From: DATBVX01 sp963724625
Lineage (GTDB): Bacteria; Pseudomonadota; Gammaproteobacteria; Steroidobacterales; Steroidobacteraceae
Direction: 5' to 3'
DNA length: 64,000 bases
NCBI GenBank assembly: GCA_963724625.1
Contig: CAVRVO010000005.1
Coordinates: 124,001 to 188,000 of the forward strand
Of this stretch, positions 18,295-27,038 are shown piece after piece. The notes under the pieces were generated by a model, which was given only the letters and a program-made list of their open reading frames with translations, was not told the origin of the DNA and did no database searches. A program made the translations under genes and the position numbers. Each line of letters starts with the position of its first letter. Position 1 is the stretch's first letter.

Positions 18295-19170
18295 ATGGAT
18301 CGTCGTCTCGCGGATCTGCTGCGGCTCCTTGAACTCGAGCGTATCGAGATCAACCTGTTTCGCGGTGAGAGCCGCGACATCGGCGCGCCCCAGGTGTTCG
18401 GTGGACAGGTCCTCGGCCAGGCACTGGTGGCGGCCTACGCCACGGTACAAGAGCGCATGGTCCATTCGCTGCATGCCTATTTCCTGCGCCCCGGAGATTT
18501 CAACGCTCCTATCGTTTATGAAGTCGATCGTAGTCGTGATGGCCAGAGTTTTTCGAGTCGGCGCGTCACCGCCATCCAGCACGGTGAGCAGATCTTCAAC
18601 ATGGCCGCCTCGTTCCAGGCGCCACAAGAGGGCGTTGAGCACCAGCTCCCCATGCCAAAGGTGCCACCGCCTGAAGACCTGAAGGACATGGATACCCATC
18701 ATCGCGAGATGATTCCCCAGATCCCGGAAAAGCTGCGACGACTGTTCGAGCATCAGCGCCCGTTCGAGTTTCGCCCGGTGCGCGTGCCCGATTATTTCAA
18801 GCGCGAGAAGCTCGAGCCGATCAAGCATGTCTGGTTTCGGGCCGTCGACACACCGCCCCCAGATCAGGCGCTGCAACGCTGCCTACTCGCGTATGTGTCG
18901 GATTACCACCTGCTGGACACTGCGACTTTGCCGCACGGCATCTCCTGGCTGCGCAGCGATGTGCGACTCGCCAGCATCGATCACGCCATGTGGTTTCATG
19001 CCGACGTGCAGATCGGCGAATGGTTGCTCTATTCGATCGACAGTCCGAGTGCCTCCGGTGCGCGAGGTTTCGCGCGCGGCAGCATCTTTTCGCGCGATGG
19101 CAAGCTGCTCGCCAGCACCGCACAGGAGGGGCTGATTCGCGTGCTGGCAGCGCGGGACGAAGCCGGCTGA
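18295..19170 (+). CDS. tesB: Acyl-CoA thioesterase II
   Basis: The protein is a double hot-dog thioesterase of 291 residues. The N-terminal half begins LLELERIEINLFRG with FGGQVLGQALVAAYATV, and the C-terminal half has HGISW, then SIDHAMWFH (the active-site Asp region), then RGFARGSIFSRDGKLLAST with a final Gln-containing AQEGLIR, as in TesB. It hydrolyses medium and long acyl-CoAs in the cytoplasm. Its TGA overlaps the ATG of the next small gene (TGATG). Confidence 0.93.
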   Translation: MDRRLADLLRLLELERIEINLFRGESRDIGAPQVFGGQVLGQALVAAYATVQERMVHSLHAYFLRPGDFNAPIVYEVDRSRDGQSFSSRRVTAIQHGEQIFNMAASFQAPQEGVEHQLPMPKVPPPEDLKDMDTHHREMIPQIPEKLRRLFEHQRPFEFRPVRVPDYFKREKLEPIKHVWFRAVDTPPPDQALQRCLLAYVSDYHLLDTATLPHGISWLRSDVRLASIDHAMWFHADVQIGEWLLYSIDSPSASGARGFARGSIFSRDGKLLASTAQEGLIRVLAARDEAG

Positions 19171-19343
19171 TGCTGCGCGCAATCCTGGTCTTTGCCTTGG
19201 TCCTCGGCATCGTAGTCGGCGGGCTGCTGCTGTTGCGACGGACGGCGAATATGCAGCCGCCCATCCCGAAGCGTGATCACCCGCCAGCAGACAAGATTGC
19301 CGCCAACAAGGACGACGACGAAGACGACGAAGAGAGCTGGTAG
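19170..19343 (+). CDS. Small single-pass membrane protein with acidic tail
   Basis: This is a 57-residue protein with one N-terminal membrane helix (about 3-22, ILVFALVLGIVVGGLLLL), a Pro/Lys linker and the acidic end DDDEDDEESW. Its ATG overlaps the tesB stop, so it is probably translationally coupled. It resembles no family I can name. It faces the convergent DUF748 gene, whose stop lies 8 bp away. Confidence 0.6.
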   Translation: MLRAILVFALVLGIVVGGLLLLRRTANMQPPIPKRDHPPADKIAANKDDDEDDEESW

Positions 19344-19351
19344 GGGCTCGA

Positions 19352-22300
19352 TCAGCGCAGCGATAGATTCATGCGCACGAGCTCGCCCTCAGTCGGCGCA
19401 GGACCGGAATTGATGATGAAGAGCCGACCCGGTTCGATGTCCCCGGCGCCGAGCAGCAAGTCCTGAACCTTCTGTGCACGCGCCTTGCCGAGGTCCGCGA
19501 GGACGGTCTCAGGTACCTCGATCGTTGGCCGCGCGAGGTCCTGCAGAGTCGTGATCTCAGTCTCGAGTAGTTCCGCCTCGGGTGGCTTGTCCGCCTTGCG
19601 TCCCTTCTCTTTGGTCACCTCAGGAGGAAGGACACCGGCCTGCTTGTCGTATTCGTGCAGCAATCGCCAATACTCCTCGCGATCCTCCAGCACGCTGGCA
19701 TCGAGGTCATCGACCGATTTGCGCTTGGCGAGCAACTCGCGTCGCTTGATCGCCAGGAGCCGTTCATCGAGCTCGTTCTTCTGCAGGAAGGGACCATCAA
19801 GCGTCGGGCTGACCGTGATGGGCACTTCGACCTGCAGCGCGGGTCGCTCCCGCATCGCCTTGCCGACCGACTCGATGCGAGTTGCGCTTTCTCCGTGCGG
19901 CTCACTGCTTCCGGCTGCGAACTGCAGCTGATTGACCTCATCGCCGCCGCCGAACAGCTTACCGATCAACGCGAACGGTGCCGTGACGATCTTCGTGACC
20001 AGGTTGACGACGATTTTCCAGATCAATGGTCCGAGGCGGAATTTTGGGTCATCGAGAGTTCCGGTCACGGGCAGATCCAGATCGATGACGCCGTTGCGAT
20101 CCTTCAGCAACGCAATGGCGAGTTTCACCGGAAGCTTGGTCGCATCCTTGCTCTCGACTCGCTCGCCGAGCTGCAATTGGTCCAGTATCACCTTGTGTTG
20201 CGCATCGAGCTTGCGATTCTCGATCTTGTAAGCGAGGCGCACCGAGAGCTTGCCTTTTTCGATGCGATACCCCGCGAACTTGCCGGAGTAGGGCGTGAAG
20301 GTCGTGAGCTCCATGTTGTCGAAGGCCAGCTTGAGGTCGGTGTAGGAATCGGCGCTGAGATAATTGACTTCTCCGTCGATCGTCACCGGTGCATAGGCAT
20401 CGACCTTGCCGTCCAGATCCACCTTGGCGCGCGAATCCGGCTTCGACGACAAGCCGGTGACCGTGCCGGACAACTCCTGGATTCCGGTGGCGAAGTTCGG
20501 TCGCAGCGTGAAGTCGGCGAAATTGGCTGATCCCTTGTCGATGCGCACCAGTCCGATGCGCACATCGAAGGGGGCAGCCGGCTTTGAGGGCTCCGCCGTC
20601 TTCGCTGCCACCGCGGTGCTATCGCCAGACGCGGGGACGCTCGCGGGCCTGAGAATCTCGGTGATATTGATCGTTCCGTTCGAGGCGATGATCACGCGCG
20701 CGTAGGGTCGGCGCGCGGCAATCTGCTTGATGATGAGGTGCGAGTGAGCGCCGTCATAGTCGATGCCAGTCGCGACGAGCTGATCCCAGCGGATGAAGTC
20801 CTGCTCCAGCGCGTTGTCGATGGTCCGAAGCTTGGTCACCTCGAGCGTGCCGGCGTAGGTCGCTTGCAAGGAGTCGGCCTCATCCCTCGTAAGCCCGACC
20901 TTTCCCTTGGCACCGAGCTTGCCGGACAGGAGGGTCATGTCCGTCACGCGCGCGATATAGGGTTGGGCGGTGCGCAAGTCGATGCTCTTGACCTCCAGGT
21001 CCAGTGCGCTGACCAGCGTGTCCGGATCCACGGTACCTTGTGCGCTCAACTTGCCCTCGCCATCGATACCGATGTGGGCTTCGAGCGTCAGTGGACCCGC
21101 TTTTGCGCTGTCATAGCCTGTGAGCTTCACATCGATGGGCGCGAGCTTGATCGGTACGACGGGCTTGACACCGCGGTCCTCGAAAGCGACCTCGAGTCCG
21201 GAGATCTGGACATGAGGCAACGCGATCTGCCAATCACGGCCACTCTTAGCCGGCGCAGTCTTGCTTGGCGCGGTCTTGATAGGCGCGGTCTGGGTTGGCG
21301 CAGTCTGGGCGGGCGCAGGCGTCGGCTCCACTGGTGGAGCTGGCGCTTCCGTCGCCGTATCGGTGCCTGCCAGGCGCGAGAGACTGAAAGTCCCGTCGGG
21401 TTCGAGCCAACTCAGGATCTTTCCGCCCGTCGAGGAGATATCGGCCACAGTGACGCGGCGATCCGCCACGCTCACGCGCGCATCGCGAATCGTCAGTTCC
21501 TCCAGGTGAACGTCGTCAACCGCGGAATTCTTGGGGCGTACCACCAGACCGTTGAGTTTCATTTCGCTGCCGACGATGTTCAGATCCACCGGCGTGCGGG
21601 CGAGTGAAAAGGTGTAGCTACCGATCAGGTCGAAGGTTCCCGCCGGGACCTCGAACGCAACCGCGTCGCGAATGTAGTCCCAGACCGTTTCCGCATGGAT
21701 ATTCGTAAATGCGAACTCGCCGCTCGAGTTCACTGGTTTGGCATTCAGGCGTCCGCGCCAGGAAAGGTGCTCTCCGAGTACTGATTCGGCCTCAAGACTG
21801 TAGGCGTTGTCGCCGGTGCCGAACGTGCTGAAGTTGCGCAGGGCGAAGGTAATGGGCTTGAGCGCAGTCTTAAATCGTGAAGGCCGGCTCTGGTCTTCGA
21901 AATCGATCCGGCCGTTGTTGACGGTGAATGCCTCGATGAAAAGACGCGGCAGGTCCTGGTCCTCATCGGGTGGCTTCGCGGTTTTGGGCTGCTGTTCCGG
22001 CGGCGCCAGGTCGACGAGATTGAGAGTTCCGTCCGGCCGCACCACCACCAGTGCTGCCGGTAGCTCAAGCGCGATGGACTTGTAGGACAGCGCGCGACGC
22101 AAAATTGAGATCAGCTCGAAATCGATGTGCAGGCGTACGAATTGCAGCATCGGGCGCCCGTCGATGTCCGGCAGCGCAAAATTGTCGATCTCAAGGACGA
22201 ACGTAAATGGGTTGAACCGTACTTCGCCGACCCGAGCCACGCGGTGGTAGGTCTTCGCGACGTTGCTACGGATCTGGGACTGGACGAGACGCGGTACGAG

Positions 22301-22390
22301 CAGAAAGCCCGCGGCCGTATAGAGGGCGAATGCGCCAGCCACGGCGGCCCAGAACACCCAGCGGGTGAAGATGCGCGGTACGAACTTCAT
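19352..22390 (-). CDS. DUF748 (AsmA-like) protein
   Basis: This large protein of about 1012 residues has one N-terminal membrane anchor (WVFWAAVAGAFALYTAAGFLLVPRLV), then repeated beta-rich AsmA/DUF748 units with typical phrases (VARVGEVRFNPFTFVLEIDNF, LPRLFIEAFTVNNGRIDFEDQS, PFDVRIGLVRIDKGSANFADFTLRP), a low-complexity T/P/A insert near residues 390-430, and a C-terminal alpha region. AsmA-like proteins are thought to bridge the periplasm and move phospholipids; a specific role here is not readable. The ATG at 22390 places the membrane helix at the expected position; earlier in-frame codons overlap the neighbouring acetyltransferase gene. Confidence 0.85.
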   Translation of the reverse strand: MKFVPRIFTRWVFWAAVAGAFALYTAAGFLLVPRLVQSQIRSNVAKTYHRVARVGEVRFNPFTFVLEIDNFALPDIDGRPMLQFVRLHIDFELISILRRALSYKSIALELPAALVVVRPDGTLNLVDLAPPEQQPKTAKPPDEDQDLPRLFIEAFTVNNGRIDFEDQSRPSRFKTALKPITFALRNFSTFGTGDNAYSLEAESVLGEHLSWRGRLNAKPVNSSGEFAFTNIHAETVWDYIRDAVAFEVPAGTFDLIGSYTFSLARTPVDLNIVGSEMKLNGLVVRPKNSAVDDVHLEELTIRDARVSVADRRVTVADISSTGGKILSWLEPDGTFSLSRLAGTDTATEAPAPPVEPTPAPAQTAPTQTAPIKTAPSKTAPAKSGRDWQIALPHVQISGLEVAFEDRGVKPVVPIKLAPIDVKLTGYDSAKAGPLTLEAHIGIDGEGKLSAQGTVDPDTLVSALDLEVKSIDLRTAQPYIARVTDMTLLSGKLGAKGKVGLTRDEADSLQATYAGTLEVTKLRTIDNALEQDFIRWDQLVATGIDYDGAHSHLIIKQIAARRPYARVIIASNGTINITEILRPASVPASGDSTAVAAKTAEPSKPAAPFDVRIGLVRIDKGSANFADFTLRPNFATGIQELSGTVTGLSSKPDSRAKVDLDGKVDAYAPVTIDGEVNYLSADSYTDLKLAFDNMELTTFTPYSGKFAGYRIEKGKLSVRLAYKIENRKLDAQHKVILDQLQLGERVESKDATKLPVKLAIALLKDRNGVIDLDLPVTGTLDDPKFRLGPLIWKIVVNLVTKIVTAPFALIGKLFGGGDEVNQLQFAAGSSEPHGESATRIESVGKAMRERPALQVEVPITVSPTLDGPFLQKNELDERLLAIKRRELLAKRKSVDDLDASVLEDREEYWRLLHEYDKQAGVLPPEVTKEKGRKADKPPEAELLETEITTLQDLARPTIEVPETVLADLGKARAQKVQDLLLGAGDIEPGRLFIINSGPAPTEGELVRMNLSLR

Positions 22391-22452
22391 GGGAGTCTCG
22401 GCGCACGGGTTTAACCCGGACCGCGGCCGGACGCAATCGGACCTTGGTACCT

Positions 22453-23040
22453 TCAGCGGATTCCCGCCGCCCAGGCCTCGCGCGAGAGAGTGAACAGGTG
22501 GCAATCGCGCCATTCGCCGCGGATCTTGCGCAGCTTTCGATACGTGGCTTCCCACCGCAGCCCGGTCTTTTCGAGAACCCGGATCGACGCCATGTTGCGG
22601 ACATCGACCGTGGAAATGATCCGGTTCAGCGCCATCTGATTGAAACCTGCTTCGATGAGGGCGAGCGCGGTCTCCGTCCCCAGGCCGCGGCCCCAGGCGT
22701 CCCGTCGCAGCATGTAGCCGAGGTCCGCTTCGCCTGCGGCCATCAACGTAAGGTTGCACGAGCCGAGCAACCCACCGCCCGCCAGGTCCGCAATCGCGAG
22801 CTCCCACACGCCGCGCGGACGCTCGTTACGGTAGGCCACCGCTCGCTGGAGATACCCCTCCGCATCACATCGAGCCCCCGGCATATAGAACATGTACCGG
22901 GTCACGCGCCGGTCGCACACCAGGCCGCACAGCGCATCGAGGTCCTCACTGGCGAATTCCCGCAGCGAAAGACGTTGCGTCTGGATAGGCAGCGACAGGC
23001 CGCGTGAGCGTCGCTGGGCTGCGGGGTGCGCCAGGTTCAT
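22453..23040 (-). CDS. GNAT N-acetyltransferase, RimJ-like
   Basis: This is a 195-residue acetyltransferase with the RimJ/RimL pattern: TQRLSLREFASEDLDAL at the start, the acetyl-CoA loop RRDAWGRGLGTETALAL and RIISTVDVRNMASIRVLEKTGLRWEA. The acceptor is unknown; relatives acetylate ribosomal proteins or small molecules. The ATG at 23040 is chosen because the longer frame runs back into the amino-acid permease gene. It lies between the permease and the DUF748 gene on the same strand. Confidence 0.85.
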   Translation of the reverse strand: MNLAHPAAQRRSRGLSLPIQTQRLSLREFASEDLDALCGLVCDRRVTRYMFYMPGARCDAEGYLQRAVAYRNERPRGVWELAIADLAGGGLLGSCNLTLMAAGEADLGYMLRRDAWGRGLGTETALALIEAGFNQMALNRIISTVDVRNMASIRVLEKTGLRWEATYRKLRKIRGEWRDCHLFTLSREAWAAGIR

Positions 23041-23066
23041 GGACCGATCATGCTCGCGAGCTGCTT

Positions 23067-24401
23067 TCAGTGCTTCGGGCGGGTGAATGCGCGCCAGATA
23101 AAGTAAACCGGAATGCCACTCAGGGAAATCGCCACGTTGAGCAGTGTGATCGTGCGCTGCTCCATGAACGAGTTTGCAAGCACCAGGACAGCCCCGGCAA
23201 CGAACACCAGCGGCACCACGGGATAGCCCCAGGTCCGGTAGGTACGCGGCGTCTGCGGTTGCCTGATTCGCAGCACTATCACCCCAAGCACCGCCAGCGC
23301 GTAGAACGGCCACAGGCCGAGTATGAAGGTGGCGATGAGCTGATCGAAGTTTCGCAGCGAGACATACACGATCGCGATCACGCCCGCGACCACCACTGCA
23401 ACGTGCGGTGTTTCGCAGCGCGGATGTACCTTGCCGAGCGCCTGGAAGAAGAGTCCTTCCCTCGCCATCGAATAGAACACGCGTGGGTCCGCGATTGCCG
23501 TGGCTGCGACCGCCCCGAATGTCGAGAGCATTACCAGGGCAGAAATGAGGCTCGCGGCGGAGTGTCCGGCGACGCGCGCCATCGCGTCCGCTGCGACCAG
23601 CGATGAGTTCTTCAGCGCGTCAATCGGCAGGACGTACAGGTACGCGGCGTTTACGAGCAAATAGAGTGCCGTAACCAGGGCGACTCCATACAGCAGCGCG
23701 CGCGGGAGGTTGCGTGCCGGATCACGAACCTCGCCAGACAATGCGCAGAATGCGGCGGCGCCTTCGTAAGTGAACAGTACGCCGATCAGCGCGACGCCGA
23801 AGGCGCCCCATTTCGAAACACTCAGGTGCACCGGCGCTGCCAGGGCGCCGCCAGAGCCGTTGCCCAGTGCAAAGATCGCGACTGCGAGCCCGAGGAGCGC
23901 GAGCGCCTTGGCGCTGGTCGAAACGTTTTGAACCGCCGCGGCGAGAGTTACCGATCGATAGTTGGCGAAAGTAATGAGGCCGATCAAAACTCCGGCGACC
24001 CAGCGTTTTTCGGCGGCATCGAGTGGCACGAAGTGCCCGAGATACTCGGCGAAGATCAGCGAGATTCCGGCCCAGGAGGCGGGATTGATCAGCAGGAAGG
24101 TCCAGCCAAACAGGAACGCCACCACCGGTCCGTAGGCTTCGCGCAGAAATACGAAGGTTCCGCCGGGCCGCGGAAACATCGATGCCAGCTCCGACAGAGA
24201 CAGCGCCAGGCATAGCGAGAGGACACCGCCCAGGATCCAGAGCAGCGCGATCGCGCCCACTGAGTCGATGCTTTGCGCAATGCTGCTGGGAACGCGAAAG
24301 ATTCCGCTGCCGATGGTGATGCCCATCACCAGGGCAGTCGAAGTCCAGAGACCGAGGCGGCGCGGCAAATGTGATGCGGTCGGATCGGTCATTCGCTGCA
24401 C
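23067..24401 (-). CDS. APC family amino acid permease
   Basis: This is a 12-helix amino acid-polyamine-organocation transporter of about 444 residues. The first helix contains the family motif MGITIGSGIFRVP, and LSELASMFPRPGGTFVFLREAYG follows in helix 3. The C-terminal half contains ALSGEVRDPARNLPRAL and ADPRVFYSMAREG. The overall form resembles LAT-type (neutral amino acid exchanger) members. The substrate cannot be read. An alternative start at the ATG for TDPTASH, three codons in, is possible. Confidence 0.88.
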   Translation of the reverse strand: MQRMTDPTASHLPRRLGLWTSTALVMGITIGSGIFRVPSSIAQSIDSVGAIALLWILGGVLSLCLALSLSELASMFPRPGGTFVFLREAYGPVVAFLFGWTFLLINPASWAGISLIFAEYLGHFVPLDAAEKRWVAGVLIGLITFANYRSVTLAAAVQNVSTSAKALALLGLAVAIFALGNGSGGALAAPVHLSVSKWGAFGVALIGVLFTYEGAAAFCALSGEVRDPARNLPRALLYGVALVTALYLLVNAAYLYVLPIDALKNSSLVAADAMARVAGHSAASLISALVMLSTFGAVAATAIADPRVFYSMAREGLFFQALGKVHPRCETPHVAVVVAGVIAIVYVSLRNFDQLIATFILGLWPFYALAVLGVIVLRIRQPQTPRTYRTWGYPVVPLVFVAGAVLVLANSFMEQRTITLLNVAISLSGIPVYFIWRAFTRPKH

Positions 24402-24414
24402 TCCGCAACCGCGC

Positions 24415-25386
24415 TCAGTTGCGCGTCGATTGTTTCGTCAGTTCCTGCACGGTCTGCTCGAGGAGCGCGTTGAAGCGCACCGGGTCCTCGATCATCAGGA
24501 AGTGCCCGACTCCCGGCATGACCTTGAGCCGGAACGTCGGCGCATGCAGGCGAATGCGATCTACATTCGTCGGCAGCCGGTCGGAATTGATCGCCACGAT
24601 CGGCACACTGATATCGCCGAGCGCCGCGGAGTAGCTCATGTTGCTCATTCCGATCAGGGACCCAATGGCAATGCCGGGAGGCTGCGAGGCCATGTCGTCG
24701 GCGATGCGTTGCACGAGCTCGGGGTTGGAACGCGGCGTAAACAGGCGGTGGACGACGTAGTCGCGCATCGCGGTCGGGAAATCGCGCCGCAAGGGTGCCA
24801 GGCGAGCCTCGATCTCTTGGGGGGTCGGCTGGGGCATGCCGATGTTGCCGAACGTATCGACGCCGACGATGCCGATGACTCTGTCCTTCAGCCTGCGCGC
24901 GGCTTCCAGGGCAACGGTGCCGCCCATCGAATGACCGACGAGCACGAGCTGGCGGTTGGGAATCTGCTGCGCCACTGACACGACATCGTCACCGAACGCA
25001 TCCATGGTCCAGTCAGCGCGCGCCGTACCGGAGTCGCCGTGGCCTGCAAGATCCAGCGTGACGACGGTGTAGCGCTTCGAAAAGTCATCGAGCTGCGCAT
25101 CCCAGTAGGTGCTGTCGTTGCTCCAGCCATGAATGAAAATCAGCGCGGGTTCGCCCTTGCCGAGCACACGATAGCGAATCGCGACTCGATCCGCGGAAGG
25201 CACGCTGCGCTCGATACCGTCGGCGGGCGTTGCTTCGACAGCGGGCTTGGGCGGTTCAGGCGCCTTGCGCGTGCAGGCTGACAGCACGAGCAGTGCTGTG
25301 AGCAGGGTCAAAGTGAACCGCTGGAGCGTCCCAAAGCCCGGCACTTGTAGTTCTTCTCGAGCTGGACGCGCAGACAATCGTGGCAA
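24415..25386 (-). CDS. Alpha/beta-hydrolase lipoprotein
   Basis: The protein has a lipoprotein signal (LLTALLVLSAC) and an alpha/beta-hydrolase fold. The oxyanion-hole motif FIHGWSND, the nucleophile Ser in GHSMGG and the catalytic His in GVGHFLMIEDP are visible. It is probably an esterase anchored to the membrane facing the periplasm. A GTG at 25344 would give a compact signal peptide (PGFGTLQRF then the hydrophobic core), so the true start may lie 42 bases inside the given one. It is 13 bp from the permease start on the same strand. Confidence 0.8.
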   Translation of the reverse strand: MPRLSARPAREELQVPGFGTLQRFTLTLLTALLVLSACTRKAPEPPKPAVEATPADGIERSVPSADRVAIRYRVLGKGEPALIFIHGWSNDSTYWDAQLDDFSKRYTVVTLDLAGHGDSGTARADWTMDAFGDDVVSVAQQIPNRQLVLVGHSMGGTVALEAARRLKDRVIGIVGVDTFGNIGMPQPTPQEIEARLAPLRRDFPTAMRDYVVHRLFTPRSNPELVQRIADDMASQPPGIAIGSLIGMSNMSYSAALGDISVPIVAINSDRLPTNVDRIRLHAPTFRLKVMPGVGHFLMIEDPVRFNALLEQTVQELTKQSTRN

Positions 25387-25529
25387 TCCGCTGGCGTTGG
25401 AGGAATTGCGAGTGGCGCGGATTCTTGCACAGGTACTGCTGAGCGGCCAGCGATAGCGCAGAGCCGAGTCGCTCCGCTTGTGCAGGAGTTGTCAAGGAAG
25501 GCGGCGGATCGACGCTGCCCGCTTCGCGT

Positions 25530-26099
25530 TCAGGCGCGCGCGCGCCGGTTGGCGGCGACGAAAGCCACGAATCCTTCCATGTACTTCTTCAGCAGCTCGC
25601 GCACCTTCTCATCGATGAGCTTGCCTTCTGCATCGAAAGCCGAGCCCGCCTGCACCACGTAAACCAGGACGGAACTAAAGAGGCGCACATCGAGCTGGCG
25701 AAAGGGCTGCAGCAGCGCTTGTTGCGACTGGCGTGTGCCGCCCATGGTCGGAGTAGCACCGATGAGTCCAACCGGTTGTTGCTTGTACACGCGCGCGATA
25801 TCGGCGGGTGGTCGCGACATCCAGTCGATAGCGTTCTTCAGCACTCCTGGAACGCTGCCGTTGTACTCCGGAGTGGAAATCAACACGCCGTCGGCGCTGG
25901 CAAACCGATCCTTCAGTTGACGGACCGGCTCCGGTATCCCGTGCTCCGCTTCATAGTCGCCGTCATAGATCGGCACCTCGCGGATGGAAGCGAGCTCGAC
26001 GACGCATGTCTTGGGCGCGAGCTCGATCGCGGCTCGCAACAACGCGGTGTTGAACGAAGCCCGGCGCACGCTTCCCGAGATGGCCAGCAACTGGAGCAC
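25530..26099 (-). CDS. NADPH-dependent FMN reductase (ChrR/YieF-like)
   Basis: This is a flavodoxin-like protein of 189 residues. It begins LLAISGSVRRASFNTALLRAA (phosphate-binding loop G-S-x-R-x-x-S-x-N) and contains STPEYNGSVPGVLKNAIDWMSRP, the FMN-binding signature of this family. Members reduce quinones, chromate or azo dyes with NAD(P)H in the cytoplasm; the physiological substrate is not readable. Confidence 0.9.
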   Translation of the reverse strand: MLQLLAISGSVRRASFNTALLRAAIELAPKTCVVELASIREVPIYDGDYEAEHGIPEPVRQLKDRFASADGVLISTPEYNGSVPGVLKNAIDWMSRPPADIARVYKQQPVGLIGATPTMGGTRQSQQALLQPFRQLDVRLFSSVLVYVVQAGSAFDAEGKLIDEKVRELLKKYMEGFVAFVAANRRARA

Positions 26100-26214
26100 G
26101 GTGGCGTGGTTCCTGTCTTGTGCGCGGCGCTGGCAGTTGCGCCGTCGTCAGCAACGATCATCGGCGCTGCTGCGCGCTGCCGTCAAACACTGAACTCAAA
26201 CACTGAACCGGGCG

Positions 26215-26871
26215 TCAGCCGGTCGAAGTACGATTGCCGAGGCCGAACTCGATGGGCACCAGCACGACTGCCTGGCGGGCACGGCCGTTTTCCGTCCACG
26301 GCTTGAAGCGTGCACGTTGCACGGCATTGCGCGCTTCTGCATCGAGACGTTCGAAGCCGCTCGATTCCTGGACTTCGACACGCAGAGCACGGCCGTCGAT
26401 GTCGATCAGCACGCGCAACACCACCACGCCCTGCTCATGCAATCGCTTTGAGACCGGCGGGTATTGTGGCGATGGAGGGCGCAGGTATTCGACCTGCGTG
26501 ACGAGCGCGGGCGTACCTGCCGAGTCGATCGCAGCCGTCGGCTGCTGCACCGATGAGACCAGCGTGATGGCATTGGTTGGTTCTTGAGGCTCATCGAATT
26601 CGAAGTTCTGCCAAATCGGCGGCTGGATTTCTGGCCGAATATCCTCGAGCTGGACGATCGGCAGCAGGGGAGGCGTATCGGCGACGGCGGTGGAGAGGAT
26701 CATGACTTCGACGGTCCGCGACGGCTCATCGATTCTCGATGCCGGATTGAGATGGGCGAGCGCGTAAATCGCCGCCACGTGCAGGGCCCCGATAGCCAAG
26801 CCGATGACGCAACGGCTTGCCGCGATCGGCCCGCGATATTCGCTTCGAGTTGTCGGCCCGGCTGGCATCAT
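26215..26871 (-). CDS. tonB: TonB-like energy transducer
   Basis: This is a 218-residue protein with an N-terminal anchor (CVIGLAIGALHVAAIYALAHL), a periplasmic spacer with few of the usual Pro-Lys repeats, and a TonB C-terminal domain (QYPPVSKRLHEQGVVVLRVLIDIDGRALRVEVQ, then ARFKPW). It links the proton motive force to outer-membrane receptors. A Fur box lies 14 bp upstream of the ATG, so iron repression is expected. No exbB, exbD or TonB-dependent receptor is present in the window, so it must work with distant partners. Confidence 0.88.
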   Translation of the reverse strand: MMPAGPTTRSEYRGPIAASRCVIGLAIGALHVAAIYALAHLNPASRIDEPSRTVEVMILSTAVADTPPLLPIVQLEDIRPEIQPPIWQNFEFDEPQEPTNAITLVSSVQQPTAAIDSAGTPALVTQVEYLRPPSPQYPPVSKRLHEQGVVVLRVLIDIDGRALRVEVQESSGFERLDAEARNAVQRARFKPWTENGRARQAVVLVPIEFGLGNRTSTG

Positions 26872-26884
26872 GGGCTTCAGTGCG

Positions 26885-26903
26885 AATAAGAATAATTCTC
26901 ATT
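26885..26903. promoter_or_regulatory. Fur box upstream of tonB
   Basis: The 19-bp sequence AATAAGAATAATTCTCATT is a near-palindrome that closely matches the Fur consensus (core GAATAATTCTC inside AAT...ATT). It stands out as AT-rich in a GC-rich region. Its place just upstream of tonB fits iron-responsive repression of that gene. Confidence 0.8.
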
Positions 26904-27038
26904 TATATTCTCGCGCAATAGGGAGGGGCAGGCAAGTTCAGTTGAAGCGGGCCGCCACAGGCCCTTCCGGACAAGATTCCACGAAGGAGCCGTGATTATG
27001 TCGGCCCGGCGCGGGCGCCAGAGGCAGGAAATTCGGGG

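Noticed and set aside
26949..26964. Short GGGCC/GGCCC hairpin near tonB as a terminator
   Set aside because: Only a five-base stem and no T-run on either strand.
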